Source: Caprella mutica (Eukaryota > Arthropoda > Malacostraca > Amphipoda > Caprellidae). From it: a stretch of DNA of 64,000 bases. The stretch covers positions 1 to 64,000 of the forward strand of contig CANNZV010002565.1 of the NCBI GenBank assembly GCA_947561585.1, read 5' to 3'. Shown here in pieces: positions 24,401 to 34,844 of this stretch. Every line of letters begins with the position of its first letter. The first letter of the stretch is position 1. Under the pieces are notes generated by a model, which saw nothing but the letters and a program-made list of their open reading frames with translations, had not been told where the DNA came from and did not search any database. The position numbers were made by a program, and so were the translations under genes.

Positions 24401-26476
24401 TGGTCGTTCTTCGCGCTAATTCCGCCATAGTTTAGCGAAATATGCTAGATCTTAATCTGAAATATTATAGCAAAGGGCTTAAAGATTGTCTGTAAAAAAG
24501 AATTTAATCATAGGTTAGAAATTACGGAAGATATGTGCTGTTAAAGTTAGTCCCAATTTAGCTGCACAACCATGTACAGTTATTTTTTTTTTTTGCAAGA
24601 CTTTGACCCCCTTCTAAGAATATTTGAAATAAGAATTTAGTGTAAACAAATATATTTTCTTGAAGATAAGGCTTGGTACTTACATTTCATGAAATACAAA
24701 CATATTTGAAACTCATTCAAAATACTTCAAAAGCCTGTCTACGGAAGGTGTTGGAAATGGCCGCTGGAATCCTGTAGTCAAAGTCTTGCGCGCTTCGAAA
24801 CGCTCTTCGAGTCTTCGTCACCTACTCAATTGTTACTGCGTCATAATTTGCACCAACACATCATGAAGGGATTCAGGTTTTTCCGAATACAAAATATTTT
24901 GTGTTGTTTGCCAGAGATACAAATCAAGAGGATTGGGTTCTTACTAAGTGCTGGCCAGAAGATCTCTGTGTCTCATCTGGTAACTCGTCCTTGAAAATTT
25001 TCTTCAAGAACTGCTTAGCCACTCTTGTACAATGAGATGAAACACCATCTTGCATACAACAGAGTCTGCGTCATGTTGCAGTGGCTCAAAAAAGTTTGCC
25101 ACACTTTGTCTTTCAGCAAAGCCATGTTATAGGAACCATTAACAGTCATAAGGGCCGTCGTTATCGATGATGCTTGGACAGTAGAATTTTCCGTCCATAA
25201 TCTCAACAAATATCATTACTTTTTCGTCATTTCTATAGTTTCATTCTACAATATTATGTGGATTCTCATCTGCAAATTATGACGCAGCAATAATTGAGGG
25301 AGTGACGAAGAGCGTCTTGAAGCTCGCAAGACTTTGACTACAGGATTCTGGCGACCATTTTCAACAAATTTTGTAGATAGCCTTTAGAAACGTTTTGAAT
25401 GAGTTTCAAATAAGTTTGTTTTAAATGAAATGTAAGTACCAAGCCTTATCTTCAAGAAAATATATTTGTTTTTTCTAAATTATTATTCCAAATATTGCTG
25501 GCAAAAAAAAAGAAAAAAAAACACACTGTATATTAAATTTGTAAGTTAATACTAGCTAAGAGTTGTTTTGGTTACAGTAACTACTTTGTGTTTTACAAGA
25601 GGATTCGTTTCAGGTAAAAAACCTACTTCGTCAGCAGCAATTGAGACGGCAGGTTATGCTTTGATTGCAATGTTGGAATTTGATGTGGAGCTGCACATCG
25701 TAAATGCAAAATTGATCGTGAAATGGATTACGGAACAACGCAACAGTCAAGGTGGATTTAGTTCTACGCAAGACACTGTCATAGCTTTGCAAGCGATGTC
25801 TCTGTTCGAGAGACACACGAATGCCGAGGAACAACTAGTGGTCGTCAGGTTCCAAGGAACGGACCTTAATTCAGTCATTCAGGTTTCGAAATGGAATAGC
25901 TTATTGAATCAGAGAATAGAAGTAAACTCTCTGCCGAATAAGGTGTTTGCTAGTATTGAAGGATCGGGATGTATTTTAACACAAGGAGTCGTTCGATATA
26001 ATGTTAAAGATTCCAAAGCCAGCGAAGCCTTCAGCCTTGCTGTTTCTACCTCGTGTGTACCACTAAAAAATAAATCTAGGACTATAAGAGTTTGCTCCTC
26101 TTATCTTCTTAAGGATGGTAAATCCAACATGGCTGTTATTGAAGTTTCTCTTGTCTCAGGGTATGTTCCTTATAAGGAGGTTTTGGTAAAAGTTGTACAT
26201 GAAAGTAACAGACAAATTAAACGATTTGAAGTGGATGGAAAGAAGGTGTTCTTCTACTTGGACCATTTTACACGGGCTGAAACCTGTGTTGAATTTGGTG
26301 TCCAGAGAGAGGTCGATGTGGCGGATCCGAAACCCGGAACAGTTAAGATTTATGATTACTATGAGCCAGAGTTTGAAATTACTGAAAAGTACGAATTCAC
26401 TGATGAAATTTGTGTGGGTTCTAACGACGCACCAAGTGGACTACTGCGTTCGAATCCTGACAATGCACAAAACTAA
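12455..26476 (+). CDS. A2M: Alpha-2-macroglobulin, secreted thioester protease trap, 20 exons
   Basis: Exons: 12455-12528, 12953-13155, 13519-13688, 13805-13873, 13953-14546, 14622-14768, 14864-15055, 15292-15474, 15839-16013, 18199-18336, 18481-18720, 18857-18902, 19157-19330, 20103-20331, 20638-20774, 20851-21035, 22112-22384, 22472-22710, 22950-23226, 25614-26476. All splice sites are GT-AG, phases join, and the total is 1535 residues (vertebrate A2M about 1474). Residues 1-24 are a signal peptide (LSLLLLATTSA). Macroglobulin domains follow, with the FIQPDKYLYKAGQTV signature at the exon 3-4 join. The bait region is about 735-790. WVGKTVC and the thioester PYGCGEQNM (Cys1038-Gln1041) follow, then the alpha-helical thioester domain and a C-terminal receptor-binding domain (VKIYDYYEPEF). 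Asn1152 sits where complement C3 has its catalytic His, as in human A2M. The family traps proteases that cut the bait. A basic stretch near 650-680 contains RTRR. The gene looks functional. Confidence 0.93.
16267..17572. mobile_element. PIF/Harbinger-like element E in A2M intron 9
   Basis: The TIRs gggctgatcacgccatcgct (left) and, inverted, gggctaatccacaccatcgc (right) continue into ccggtcacgctcc. A TTA repeat flanks both ends (16264-16266, 17573-17575), the 3-bp TWA target typical of PIF/Harbinger. The left interior (about 16400-16620) has coding-like broken frames with acidic/aromatic text that could be a worn transposase N-terminus. A fold-back element (16721-17310) is inserted inside. Confidence 0.75.
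16721..17310. mobile_element. Fold-back element, second copy of family C
   Basis: Starts tgtcactcgcgtttgactga and ends with the near complement tcagtcaaatgcgcgtgaca. The internal cgatcgattg and gcgcgttcgaatgat words repeat in both orientations, as in 5222-6064. The flanks are catata and tatata. It lies inside element E, within intron 9. Confidence 0.75.
19463..20007. mobile_element. Short hAT-like element B in A2M intron 13
   Basis: An exact 8-bp duplication gttttt-at flanks it (19455-19462 and 20008-20015). The ends are caggatacagtaacatag and, inverted, cacggtacaggaacataa. It is the unexpanded form of element A (5032-9287) in inverse orientation, and so gives the pre-insertion sequence for both nested blocks there. 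No coding content. Confidence 0.88.
21058..22046. mobile_element. Fold-back element H in A2M intron 16
   Basis: An 8-bp direct repeat ggaaaaac flanks it (21050-21057, 22047-22054). Both arms are 16-bp-type minisatellites of ggtaaattcatcgcat (left, 21059-21240) and its complement (right, 21868-22040). The core of about 0.6 kb has three copies of cctgggcccaattgt near 21698-21745. The architecture matches element D, but with a hAT-length target repeat. No transposase is seen. Confidence 0.75.
23331..24574 (-). mobile_element. Mariner element in A2M intron 19, 1.24 kb
   Basis: TIRs of about 33 bp: cagggtcgtgcagctaaatt (left) and, inverted, catggttgtgcagctaaatt (right). TA flanks both ends (23329-23330, 24575-24576). 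It encodes a broken transposase on the minus strand, antisense to the host gene. Confidence 0.92.
23456..24430 (-). pseudogene. Mariner-type transposase, frameshifted
   Basis: Cut-and-paste transposase of the Tc1/mariner group. The N-terminal helix-turn-helix (RRAGNSVSDIIKSTGYVKST) is at 24393-24154. The catalytic core is at 23949-23695, with VVQDSAPAHGAKK carrying the second Asp. The end is at 23698-23456, with SSPDLNVCDYW carrying the third Asp and closing with KGSHIE. Frame changes near 24390, 24100 and 23698, plus missing text between the first two pieces, show it is dead. Confidence 0.88.
24644..25472 (-). mobile_element. DNA transposon remnant with about 48-bp TIRs, A2M intron 19
   Basis: The left end aaacaaatatattttcttga and the right end (its complement, to 25472) are almost identical for about 48 bp, through aaggcttggtacttacattt. 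The minus-strand interior reads in broken frames as a DDE transposase: around 25060-25000 a QDGVSSHCTRVAKQFL-like stretch matches the second-Asp block of mariner-type enzymes. Target duplication is not clear. Confidence 0.65.
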
Positions 26477-27567
26477 GAATCTAAAATCATTTACTTCGAC
26501 TACTAATTTTCATTTCAGTTGTAATATGAAATTAGGTTAGAGGTCCACTCCAAGTAAATTTTATAGTTTCAATCATTATACTATTGAAGTTTCTCATATT
26601 TTTGCTGTTTTTGTTTTAGATGTCAACTTTGGAGGTATAATCGATATTAAATATTCGAGTATCGGTATACGATAATATTAGACATCTTAATATAAGAAAT
26701 TTTATTTACTTCCGGCATTGATTGAAAAGCCTAGATGAAGGCTGAACAGTAATGTTTTATTATATAATTCTGATTGAAACCCAAAATAAAGAACGTTCAA
26801 TCTTTTTTTTTTTTTCAACGTCAGATTAGTGTTTCGTACTTATTAGAAAATATACACTTAAGAAAATATACACTGAACTAAATTTTCTTTGCCCTCATAT
26901 CTAAAATTTAATTTAATTTTTTTTTATTTTTCTACTAGTACTATAATATACTTAAAAGGTTTACGAATGGGAATTTTCTGTCTTACATTTCCTAAGTCAT
27001 TGTCACAGGGCTATAATTTCATGCCAGTGGTTATACCCATTAATATTTACTAAATAAAGTATACAGCCACTTTTTTTTATCTATTTTACAATTACCACTT
27101 TTTAAAATGAAGTGATTAAGAAACATCAACTGAAAAAAAATATATTGTTAAAACGAATGAGTAGCCTAGAAAAATTTGTGACTAGAAAAATGCTCACAAG
27201 GAAAATTGCTCATAAGGAAAAATGACCACACAAAAAAATCACTCAGGTATAAAAGCCCACAACTGCATAATATTTATTTAATGCTTTGAGATAAAGCCGT
27301 AATGTAGTTTGTTGCATCCGGTAATTTGTTGTGCGTACTGTATATTTCATGATTCTACAGTTGAACTCCTCTAGTGAACTTCAACTAGTTCACTATACAG
27401 AGTTTACTTTACTTTAGAGGGCTTAATTAATTCAAGGAAAACTTTCCTTTTCATTGCAGACTACACAATTTTTTTAAATATATTCATTATACGGGGTATT
27501 TCATCTGTAAGGTATTATAAAAATCGAAATGGTTCACCATACAGGATCTCATTATACAGAGGAATTG
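26477..27567 (+). other. A2M 3' region and intergenic DNA
   Basis: An AATAAA at 26785-26790, followed by a T run, is the best candidate polyadenylation signal, about 310 bp after the stop. Short degenerate tandem words (gaaaaatgctcacaagg, 27180-27250) and gttcactata motifs (27365-27410) follow. No gene is seen. Confidence 0.45.
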
Positions 27568-27771
27568 ATGCTCTTCAACTAGGCTAATAAAGGGGTTGTT
27601 GATTGTCTGGCAATCGGTACTGACAGACAGTGGCATTTTGTGGTGAGCGTTCGCTCTCAGAGCGATAGCTTGGTCACCACCAAGTTTTGCCAAAAAGGGT
27701 GGGAAAGTAGCAAAGTGGGCGTAGCATAGAGCAGTGTCACCACAAAGTGGCACTGAGCACTTACCGAGTAA
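27568..27771. repeat. Partial copy of the Harbinger-like element next door
   Basis: Matches 27988-28191 in direct orientation at a 420-bp offset (gctcttcaactaggc through gagcacttaccg) with few differences. It looks like the right part of an earlier copy, abutting the full element at 27772. Confidence 0.8.
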
Positions 27772-28201
27772 AGGGGCCTTTACACGAGCACTGGTCAGTG
27801 CCACTATTCACCACACTTTTTTCACCACACTGCCCACCAATTAGCTCAGCGCCTTTACACGAGCAGAATGTGCTTTGGTGGGCACTGATACTTTAGTATC
27901 GTGGTTAGCATCTAATATGCTATTAAACACTAACGCTGTTTGTGTTTTATCTTTATAATCTTTAGATTTTATTTTCCATAGGCATGGGTGCTCTTCAACT
28001 AGGCCAATGAAAGGGGTTGTTGATTGTCTGGCAATCGCTACTGACAGACAGTGGCACTTTGTGGTGAGCGTTCGCTCTCAGAGCGATAGCTTGGTCACCA
28101 CCAAGTTTTGCCAGAAAGGGTGGGGCAAGTAGCAAAGTGGGCGTGGCATAGAGCAGTGTCACCACAAAGTGGCACTGAGCACTTACCGTGTAAAGGCCCC
28201 T
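27772..28201. mobile_element. PIF/Harbinger-like MITE F, 430 bp
   Basis: The left end aggggcctttacacgagcac and the right end (inverted, aggggcctttacacggtaag) pair. TAA flanks both (27769-27771, 28202-28204). The interior is GC-richer than the surroundings. Open frames in it are not coding. Confidence 0.75.
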
Positions 28202-28204
28202 TAA

Positions 28205-28932
28205 AGGCCCCTTTACCCGTCTGCTACTTGAAAGATCAAGTGCGCAGAGATGCAGTGTGTCGCCCCCGAGGTGTAATTTACTGTTTTCTTCAATATTGAT
28301 TTAATTTTTTGTGATTCAATTGGATCGTGTGTGGACTATATGAATACGAAACTGATTCTCAATCTCAAAGGTATGAATTATATCAATATTTTATGTTATG
28401 TTTAATGTGTTAAAAAAATAATACAATTGAAATTAGAAGAAATGGTGATGTTTATAACTTCTGTTTAAAGTGGTTCGGACGGTGTCAGAACCTTCCCTCT
28501 GTATCCGATTCAGTCCACCATTACAATTTATTGAAGTAATTCTTATAAAAAGGACATAGGTACTGAACTATTTTAATTGGCATAGCATTCGTTTATAAGA
28601 TTAGTTGCAACTTTTAATATTAGTGTCTTTATTTGACAGTTTGGCGATCGTATTCATGCTTTTTCATTATAAAAAAAATGGATGAGTCCGTAATAAAGAA
28701 GGTATTCAAAAAACATTTGATGAATTCCAAAATGGTTTATCTGTCAGAAAAGCTGCTGAAATTGGAGGTGTAGCAAGATGTACACTTATGGACTATACTT
28801 TAAACATTCGATGAAATATTTAAGATGTAATATGCTAATTATGGTTAATTCCAAGAAAAAGGAAATAGTTATACCCAAAGTAAAAAGATAAAGTTATACC
28901 ATTTGTTTTTTATATTTAGCTATTAAATATAA
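28205..28932. other. Intergenic DNA
   Basis: No supported feature. A short broken coding-like patch at about 28675-28770 (an HTH-like KKVFKKHLMNSKMVYLSEK reading) may be a transposase scrap. Confidence 0.4.
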
Positions 28933-30235
28933 GGAGCGTAAGTTTGGAGGAGCGTAAGTTTGGAAGCAATTTTTCAAACATTAATATAATTCTTAAAAAA
29001 TAAGTTCCTAAGTAGGTGATAGGGTTTGAACTATAGTAGAGACACTACATTATGACGTGGCAGTGTTATTTTTTACAAAAATTTAGTCAATTCAAAAATG
29101 TCAGACAAAAGAGAAGCCATTATTGCTCTACACCGTGCCGGGAAGTCAGATTCCTTCATTTCAATTACTCTCTCAATAGCGAGATCGACTGTTTGGAAGT
29201 GTGTGAAGCGTTTTAATGAGAGAGGAGACTTGACTGATGGTCCAAGAAGTGGTAGACCACGCTCACAACGCACCAAACAACTGATAAAATGTGCCCGAGA
29301 GAAGATCAGGAGGAACCCAAAAAGGTCAATACGATTGTTAGCCAAAACAGCTAATGTGAGTCCCAGAACAATGAGAAGAGTTGTCAAAGAAGACCTAAAG
29401 TTGTCCTCTTTCACCCTCCAAAAGAGACAGACTCTGTCAGAAGCTGTAAAGAAAAAGAGGTTGGAGAGAAGCAAAGCACTTCTGAGAGAATTGAAGTCTG
29501 GCACGGCTGGTGAAATTGTTTGGTCTGACGAAAAATTTTTCAGTGGAAATGGCTCACAACCGGAGGAATGACAGAATAATTGGTAAAAGTGCAAAAGACA
29601 TCCCATACAACCAAAAAACTGTCCACAGAACCATGAAACCTGCTTCAGCAATGGTCTGGGCCGCCGTTTCAGAAACTTGGAGATCTCCTTTAATTTTTGT
29701 GGAACAAGGCGCCAAAATCAATGCTAAATGTTATATTGAGAATATTTTGACGCCAATGTTGGAGTCAGCTAAGGATCACTTCGGTAATGACACTCTATGG
29801 ACATTTCAGCAAGACGGCGCGACTTCACATACTGCAAATGTCACTCAAAACTGGTGCCATGACCATCTTCCACGGTTTTGGTCCAAAGAAATGTGGCCTC
29901 CTTGCTCCCCAGATGTTAATCCTATGGACTTTTCGGTATGGTCCATTCTTGAATCAAAGGCCTGTGGTAAATTCCATCGCAGTGTGGATGATTTAAAGCG
30001 TTCGCTCCAGAGATCTTGGAAGGAAATTTCACAAGAACAGTTGCGTGCCGCAGTAGGAGGAGTTCGGAGGAGATTTGAGGCTCTTATTAAAAACAAGGGG
30101 GGACATTTTGAATAAATTTATGATTTTTTGAATTCTTAAAACCCTTATGTAATAATACATAACTGTAAATTATTAAATATATTTTTCGTTGGATTATAAT
30201 ATGCACTTTCATTTGCTTCCAAACTTGCCCCCAGG
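28933..30235 (+). mobile_element. Mariner element, 1.3 kb
   Basis: The left end has the terminal word ggagcgtaagtttgga twice in tandem (28933 and 28948). The right inner terminal word atttgcttccaaacttgccc is at 30211-30230. A better match to a mariner end (taattgcttccaaacttacg then gcccaccctgta) lies at 30711-30742, suggesting either a second element end or an insertion between two right ends. It encodes a nearly complete transposase. Confidence 0.75.
29098..30115 (+). pseudogene. Mariner-type transposase with one frameshift
   Basis: The N-terminal part is 29098-29571 (157 codons): a helix-turn-helix, a GRPRSQRTK-type hook, then IVWSDEKFFS with the first catalytic Asp. The frame then changes within about 20 bp near 29545, and 29510-30115 continues the protein. 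FQQDGATSHT holds the second Asp and CSPDVNPMDFSVW the third, about 33 residues on; the end is NKGGHFE. Apart from the single shift it is full length (about 340 residues), so this is a recent casualty or a sequencing indel. No host role is implied. Confidence 0.9.
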
Positions 30236-30344
30236 GGCTCTATCCTGAAGCTGTCTGTGGTGAATGGAAGAGAAGGGGGGTGGCGTCTCTTGGGCCCCGA
30301 ACTGTTGTAATTTGGATTGTCTTTTTTCATTTTTACCATGTTTA

Positions 30345-30705
30345 TCATTTTTTTAACGCTACTTGCAGTTTCAGAGGATAGCGCTAGGGTTATGCTCTTC
30401 AACTGCAAGGTCTTAGAATTTTGTGTTAGGTAGGCTTCATTTACTATTACCTCTTCATTTTCCTCTTCCATCCGTGAGTGCAGCCACCGGTGCTTGTGTC
30501 CCGTTTCGTCACATTCCTTGGTAAGTGACTGTATTCACGGAGTAGCTTCTCTGCATCCATGAGCATTGTCACCGACGGTGGTAAGTGACTCTGTTCATGG
30601 AGCCACTTTCCTCTCTGACTGCTTCTTCCAGTCCCTTGTATTTAATTTCCTTTTGACGTCAGCGATATGGCCTTTGGTTCCGAAGCAGACGTTAAACCCC
30701 CTAAT
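30345..30705 (-). repeat. Dispersed repeat R, copy 1 (empty site for element G)
   Basis: The minus strand here matches 32749-33095 on plus over about 340 bp, including a protein-like stretch (MEEENEEVIVNEAYLTQNSK on minus, from 30471). At its end the sequence tagggggtttaacgtc is continuous, whereas in copy 2 the 915-bp element G interrupts it at TAA. The coding-like part has stops and no family that I can name. Confidence 0.75.
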
Positions 30706-30745
30706 AAATTAATTAATTGCTTCCAAACTTACGGCCCACCCTGTA

Positions 30746-31830
30746 TTAGGGTTAATTTTATTCTAAAATAGGATATAATCTATAAAACAAGGTTACAACA
30801 AATTATTAACAAAATCACAACTTTTCTAACTAAAATATAAAAGAATAAACTTTTTATATCATATAAAATGTGCCCAAAAATTAGGATAGTCCGTAAATTT
30901 TGTTGTCAATAATTAGGCGCTTTACTGTAATAAAATTCTCCAGTTTTGAGATTATTTCAAAACAAACCGAATTCAAATTGAACCTATATTAAGGAAGTTA
31001 TTAAAGTTTAGAGTGTGAACTAAGATGATACACAGCATGATATAATAACTTGTAACTTATAGACTAGTTATATCATGATACAGTGTTAGCAGTAAGTTCC
31101 ACCTCTACGATCATTTAAGAAAATCGTATAATTTGATATGCTTGACCCTGAAACGGCGAGTGTCTTCTCAGGAAGGAATATACACTTACAGATCTATACT
31201 TTATAAACTTGATTTATTTGAAGAGTTAAGACGTACTTGAGTGAAATCAATGTAATATAGTTTGTTTTTATGTAGTTTTATAACATTTATTACCATGCAG
31301 CTTTGGTGAAATACTTGGGCTGTTGCAGTCAAATTTTGATTCACACACAAAATTATATAATATTCTATAAGTGATGTTTCTAGTGTGATGAAACAGAGGT
31401 TGTACTTCACCCGGGCTCCAGGACAACACTTTATAAAAAAATTGATATAAAACTAACTATTTCAAAACATGTTGCTTTGTTCTCACTGATACTTTATACG
31501 ATGAATAAATACGTCATATAGAATAAAAAGCACGGGGTTTCGTCCATTAAAAGTCAATTAGTTTTAAAATTTTACAGTTGCTTTAAATAAAAGTTAAGTG
31601 ATAGAAAATGTGAGATTACTCAAAATTAACCCTACTGACAAAGCATCCAAAAATCAAGCGAATTAATACTTTATTCATCAAATTTTATTAATAGAATACT
31701 TGTAGCACAATTATGCCATTAATTTTTAACTATAAAAATGAACTACATTTGTAATTATGACGATGGGAGGAAATTACTGACTAAAAACAGTATGTTACAA
31801 TTAATTTTACTTAGTAGGGGACTAGGGGTT
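30746..31830. other. AT-rich intergenic DNA
   Basis: No supported gene. The minus frame at 31201-31410 has no recognisable content. Confidence 0.45.
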
Positions 31831-31833
31831 TAA

Positions 31834-32748
31834 AGGGCCGTACACACGTAGGGTTTTTTAAGTCTTTCCACCAGACTTTTTTCTCCACTTTTCCACCAGA
31901 CTTTTGATTCAAAAGTCAATAGCGTCCACACGTGGATTGACTTTTTAATCTCGTGGATTTACATGTCGTGCAATTAACTATACTGATATCGGCGACATAA
32001 GCCCTAGCTCCTCTATTTTTTTAAACTAGGTAGTTAGTAACTGTCAATTACCTAGGATAGTTAAAATTACTAATTACCTGGGTTAGTTATTTACTAATTA
32101 TATAAGTTAGTTACTTTTACCTAGATTAATTAATTACTAGAAAACTACCTACGGTATTTAGTAATAAACTAACCGATATTATTCTCGCTTCATTTGATTT
32201 AATTAATGGTTAATCTAATCCACTCAACAAATGTAATTTAGCCATTATATAAAGTTTAGGTAAAAGTATCTATAAGACTATACGTATAGGTACTAGGTAC
32301 AATATGTATTGCGTTATAATAAATAAAATGTTAAAGGTATTAGCTAATAGGTAATATGTTAAAAAAAATAAAATAAAGATAGTAATATTTATTTTACTAA
32401 AATATACTATACTAAAAAAATTCAAAGAAACATTACTAGGTATTATCAATTTTACTGGCAGTCTTTTATAAAAAGGAAAATATGAGAATTCTTTACCTCA
32501 AAGGTTTGTCTAAAAATGAACACCAATCCAGTTATTATATGTACAATATATTTTATGAGTTGACAGTACCTAGCTATACGAAGATTTCTAAAATTGCACC
32601 TCTTGATTGGGGGAAAATAATAGAACATGTAGGTTGTTGAAAAGTCTCTGACTTTCGGTGCAAAATTTAAGTCTCGTGGAAAAAGTGGGAGGAGCTTAGC
32701 AAAAAGTCCGGTGGAAAGACTGAAAAAACCCTGCGTGTGTACGGCCCT
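31834..32748. mobile_element. PIF/Harbinger-like element G, 915 bp
   Basis: TIRs: agggccgtacacacgtaggg (left) and, inverted, agggccgtacacacgcaggg (right), continuing through the tttttt and agtctttccacc words. TAA flanks both ends (31831-31833, 32749-32751). The paralogous uninterrupted sequence at 30345-30705 confirms both boundaries. No transposase is seen. Confidence 0.88.
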
Positions 32749-33095
32749 TAACGTCTTCTTCGTAACCAAAGGATCCCTGAAGCCAAAAGGAAATTAAATA
32801 AAAGATCCTTGAAGAAGCAGTCAGAAAGGAAAGTGGCTCCATGAACAAAGTCACTAACCACAAATCGATGACAATACTCATGGTTGTAGAAAAGCTCCAC
32901 AACGAATACAATCACTTACCAAGGAATGTGACGAAAAGGGACACAAGCACCGGAGAGTGCACTCACGGATGGAAGAGGAAAATGAAGAGGTGATAGTAAA
33001 TGAAGCTTACGAGTCTACCTAACAAAAAATCTAAGACCTCGTAGTTGAAGAGCATAGCCCTAGCGCTATCCTCTAAAACTGCAAGTAGCGTTAAC
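32749..33095 (+). repeat. Dispersed repeat R, copy 2
   Basis: Matches copy 1 (30345-30705) in inverse orientation, through atggaagaggaaaatgaaga and the end agcgctatcctctaaaactg. It is interrupted on its left by element G. The frames are broken. Confidence 0.75.
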
Positions 33096-34579
33096 TATGT
33101 AACAAAAAACAGTTAATAAAGTAGCAATGCAGTTTTTCATCATTTCTCTTTAATGTTTCATAAAGTACATATATATGCATCTTATTCAATAGAATTGTAG
33201 TATAGATCCCTAGTTACTGATCTTTAGAAATTATGAAAAAGTAGTTACCTATTCAAGAAATAGTGGAGAATACTCTAAACGTAGAAAAATAATTTGTATT
33301 GTTCATAGTAAAGACGTTAAATTAATTCAATATAATACAATAATAAATTTAAATCTGTAAGACAAAAGAATAAAACCTTTCTTAATTTACCAAGAGAGAA
33401 TAGAAATCGTACTTAGTTACCTAAAAATAAATGGCACAATCTAACTAAATTGATATGTTAATTAAAAGAGAGAATCTTCTTAAACATTTTACCAAATCTT
33501 TTCATGAACGAAATAATGATAAAAAATAATAACCAAATTATTTAAATGCTTTGCCAAAACAAAGATAGGGTCAGTTCCGAGTTATCGGACGGTTCCACAC
33601 ATATTATTAGTATTTAACTTTTATTTAAATTGGTATCCATCTACCTGCTGGTATCATGGATACCAATAAAAATAAAAATTATTATATAGTTTTCTTAAGA
33701 GTCCGAAAAATGTAACCATCCAAAAACTCAGAACTTGCATTACTCGAGTAATTTCCAATAAGTTTTTAGTCACTATATTTTATATTTAAGTTATTTAATT
33801 CATGAAAAAATGTGAATTGAATACACATTACACTGTCAATACCCTAATCTGATATTAAAAATAAAAGGAATGAAAGAAACACTAAAATAACAAACTAAAA
33901 CTTGAACAAAAGGCTTTACATTTCGTTTCCTCTTGAAAGGAGTTAAGAGAATCTAGAACTTTTTAAAGAACATTTAGACGCAACAAAGATTAAATTTAAA
34001 AAAATAAACCTATTTGGATGCATAACTTTTGTTTTTCTCCAATAATAAAGAACTCATCCAGTCATGGATAAAAGATATTAAATTACTGAACAATATTGCA
34101 TTATCTCCAGAAAAATTAATTTGTTTAGCAGAAATTATTTTAAAAACAAACATTCATCTTTCAGTAAAAATAGTTTGAATTTTTTTTAAAGTAATTTCTA
34201 TCAACCTTCTAAATGGGTTAGATTTAACTGTGTTATATGAATTTCCATATGAAAAATGATAGCCAATGAAAATAGAAATATAGCCAAAAGTAAATCAATA
34301 TAGTTACGAGTAACTAGTTTAACCTAACCAGTACAGTATTTGCGTTGTAAAAATGATAAAAGTAAACAAAATTCATAATCCAATTAGAATCCACATTCTT
34401 TTTTTCTAGCACCAGAGAAATAAAAACCCGAAGGAGGCAGTTAATTGCGAGATGGTGACGCATTCAACATCTTTTTCAGACAGCATCTCGAAAGCTTCAA
34501 CACTAAATGCAACACGAGAAGCATTTCTTTGACTACAATGATAACTCTAACGAAAACTAAAGACACTATCTACCTAGAA
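33096..34579. other. Intergenic DNA with one MITE
   Basis: MITE copy 2 of the GGGTAAGTTC family lies at about 33567-33744 (agttccgagttatcggacgg ... catccaaaaactcagaactt). The rest shows nothing that I can support. Confidence 0.55.
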
Positions 34580-34812
34580 CAGTGGTTCTTAAAGTATTTT
34601 TCTCGCACACCCCTTGCTTTTCTCAGGCACCTGCAGAGCATTGTATTGCATTGAAATAGATTGAAACGCTACAATTATAATATATTTGGTTACTATGTGA
34701 GAAAATGGTAAACTGAACTTATAAGTAACATATAAAACAGCAATTCCAGTCACCCCCTATAAACAATTCAAGCCCCAAAGGGGTGCCGGGCACCCCACTT
34801 CAAGAACCACTG
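34580..34812. mobile_element. hAT MITE Q beside the MOB3 stop codon
   Basis: TIRs: cagtggttcttaaagtattt (left) and, inverted, cagtggttcttgaagtgggg (right), the Charlie-like hAT end type. The flanking 8-bp sequences acctagaa and agctagag match at 6 of 8 positions. It lies just downstream of the MOB3 stop on the minus strand, so it is probably part of that 3' UTR. Confidence 0.8.
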
Positions 34813-34844
34813 AGCTAGAGTAACTAGTAGATTGACAGCATTGA

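Noticed and set aside
26440..26470. tRNA B-box-like gttcgaatcc
   Set aside because: It falls in the last A2M exon, with no A box or cloverleaf around it; no other tRNA candidate was found.
30145..30471. Minus-strand frame of 108 codons as a gene
   Set aside because: It lies in dispersed repeat R, whose second copy (32749-33095) has stops in the same frame, and it overlaps a mariner end. I kept it as a repeat of unknown origin.
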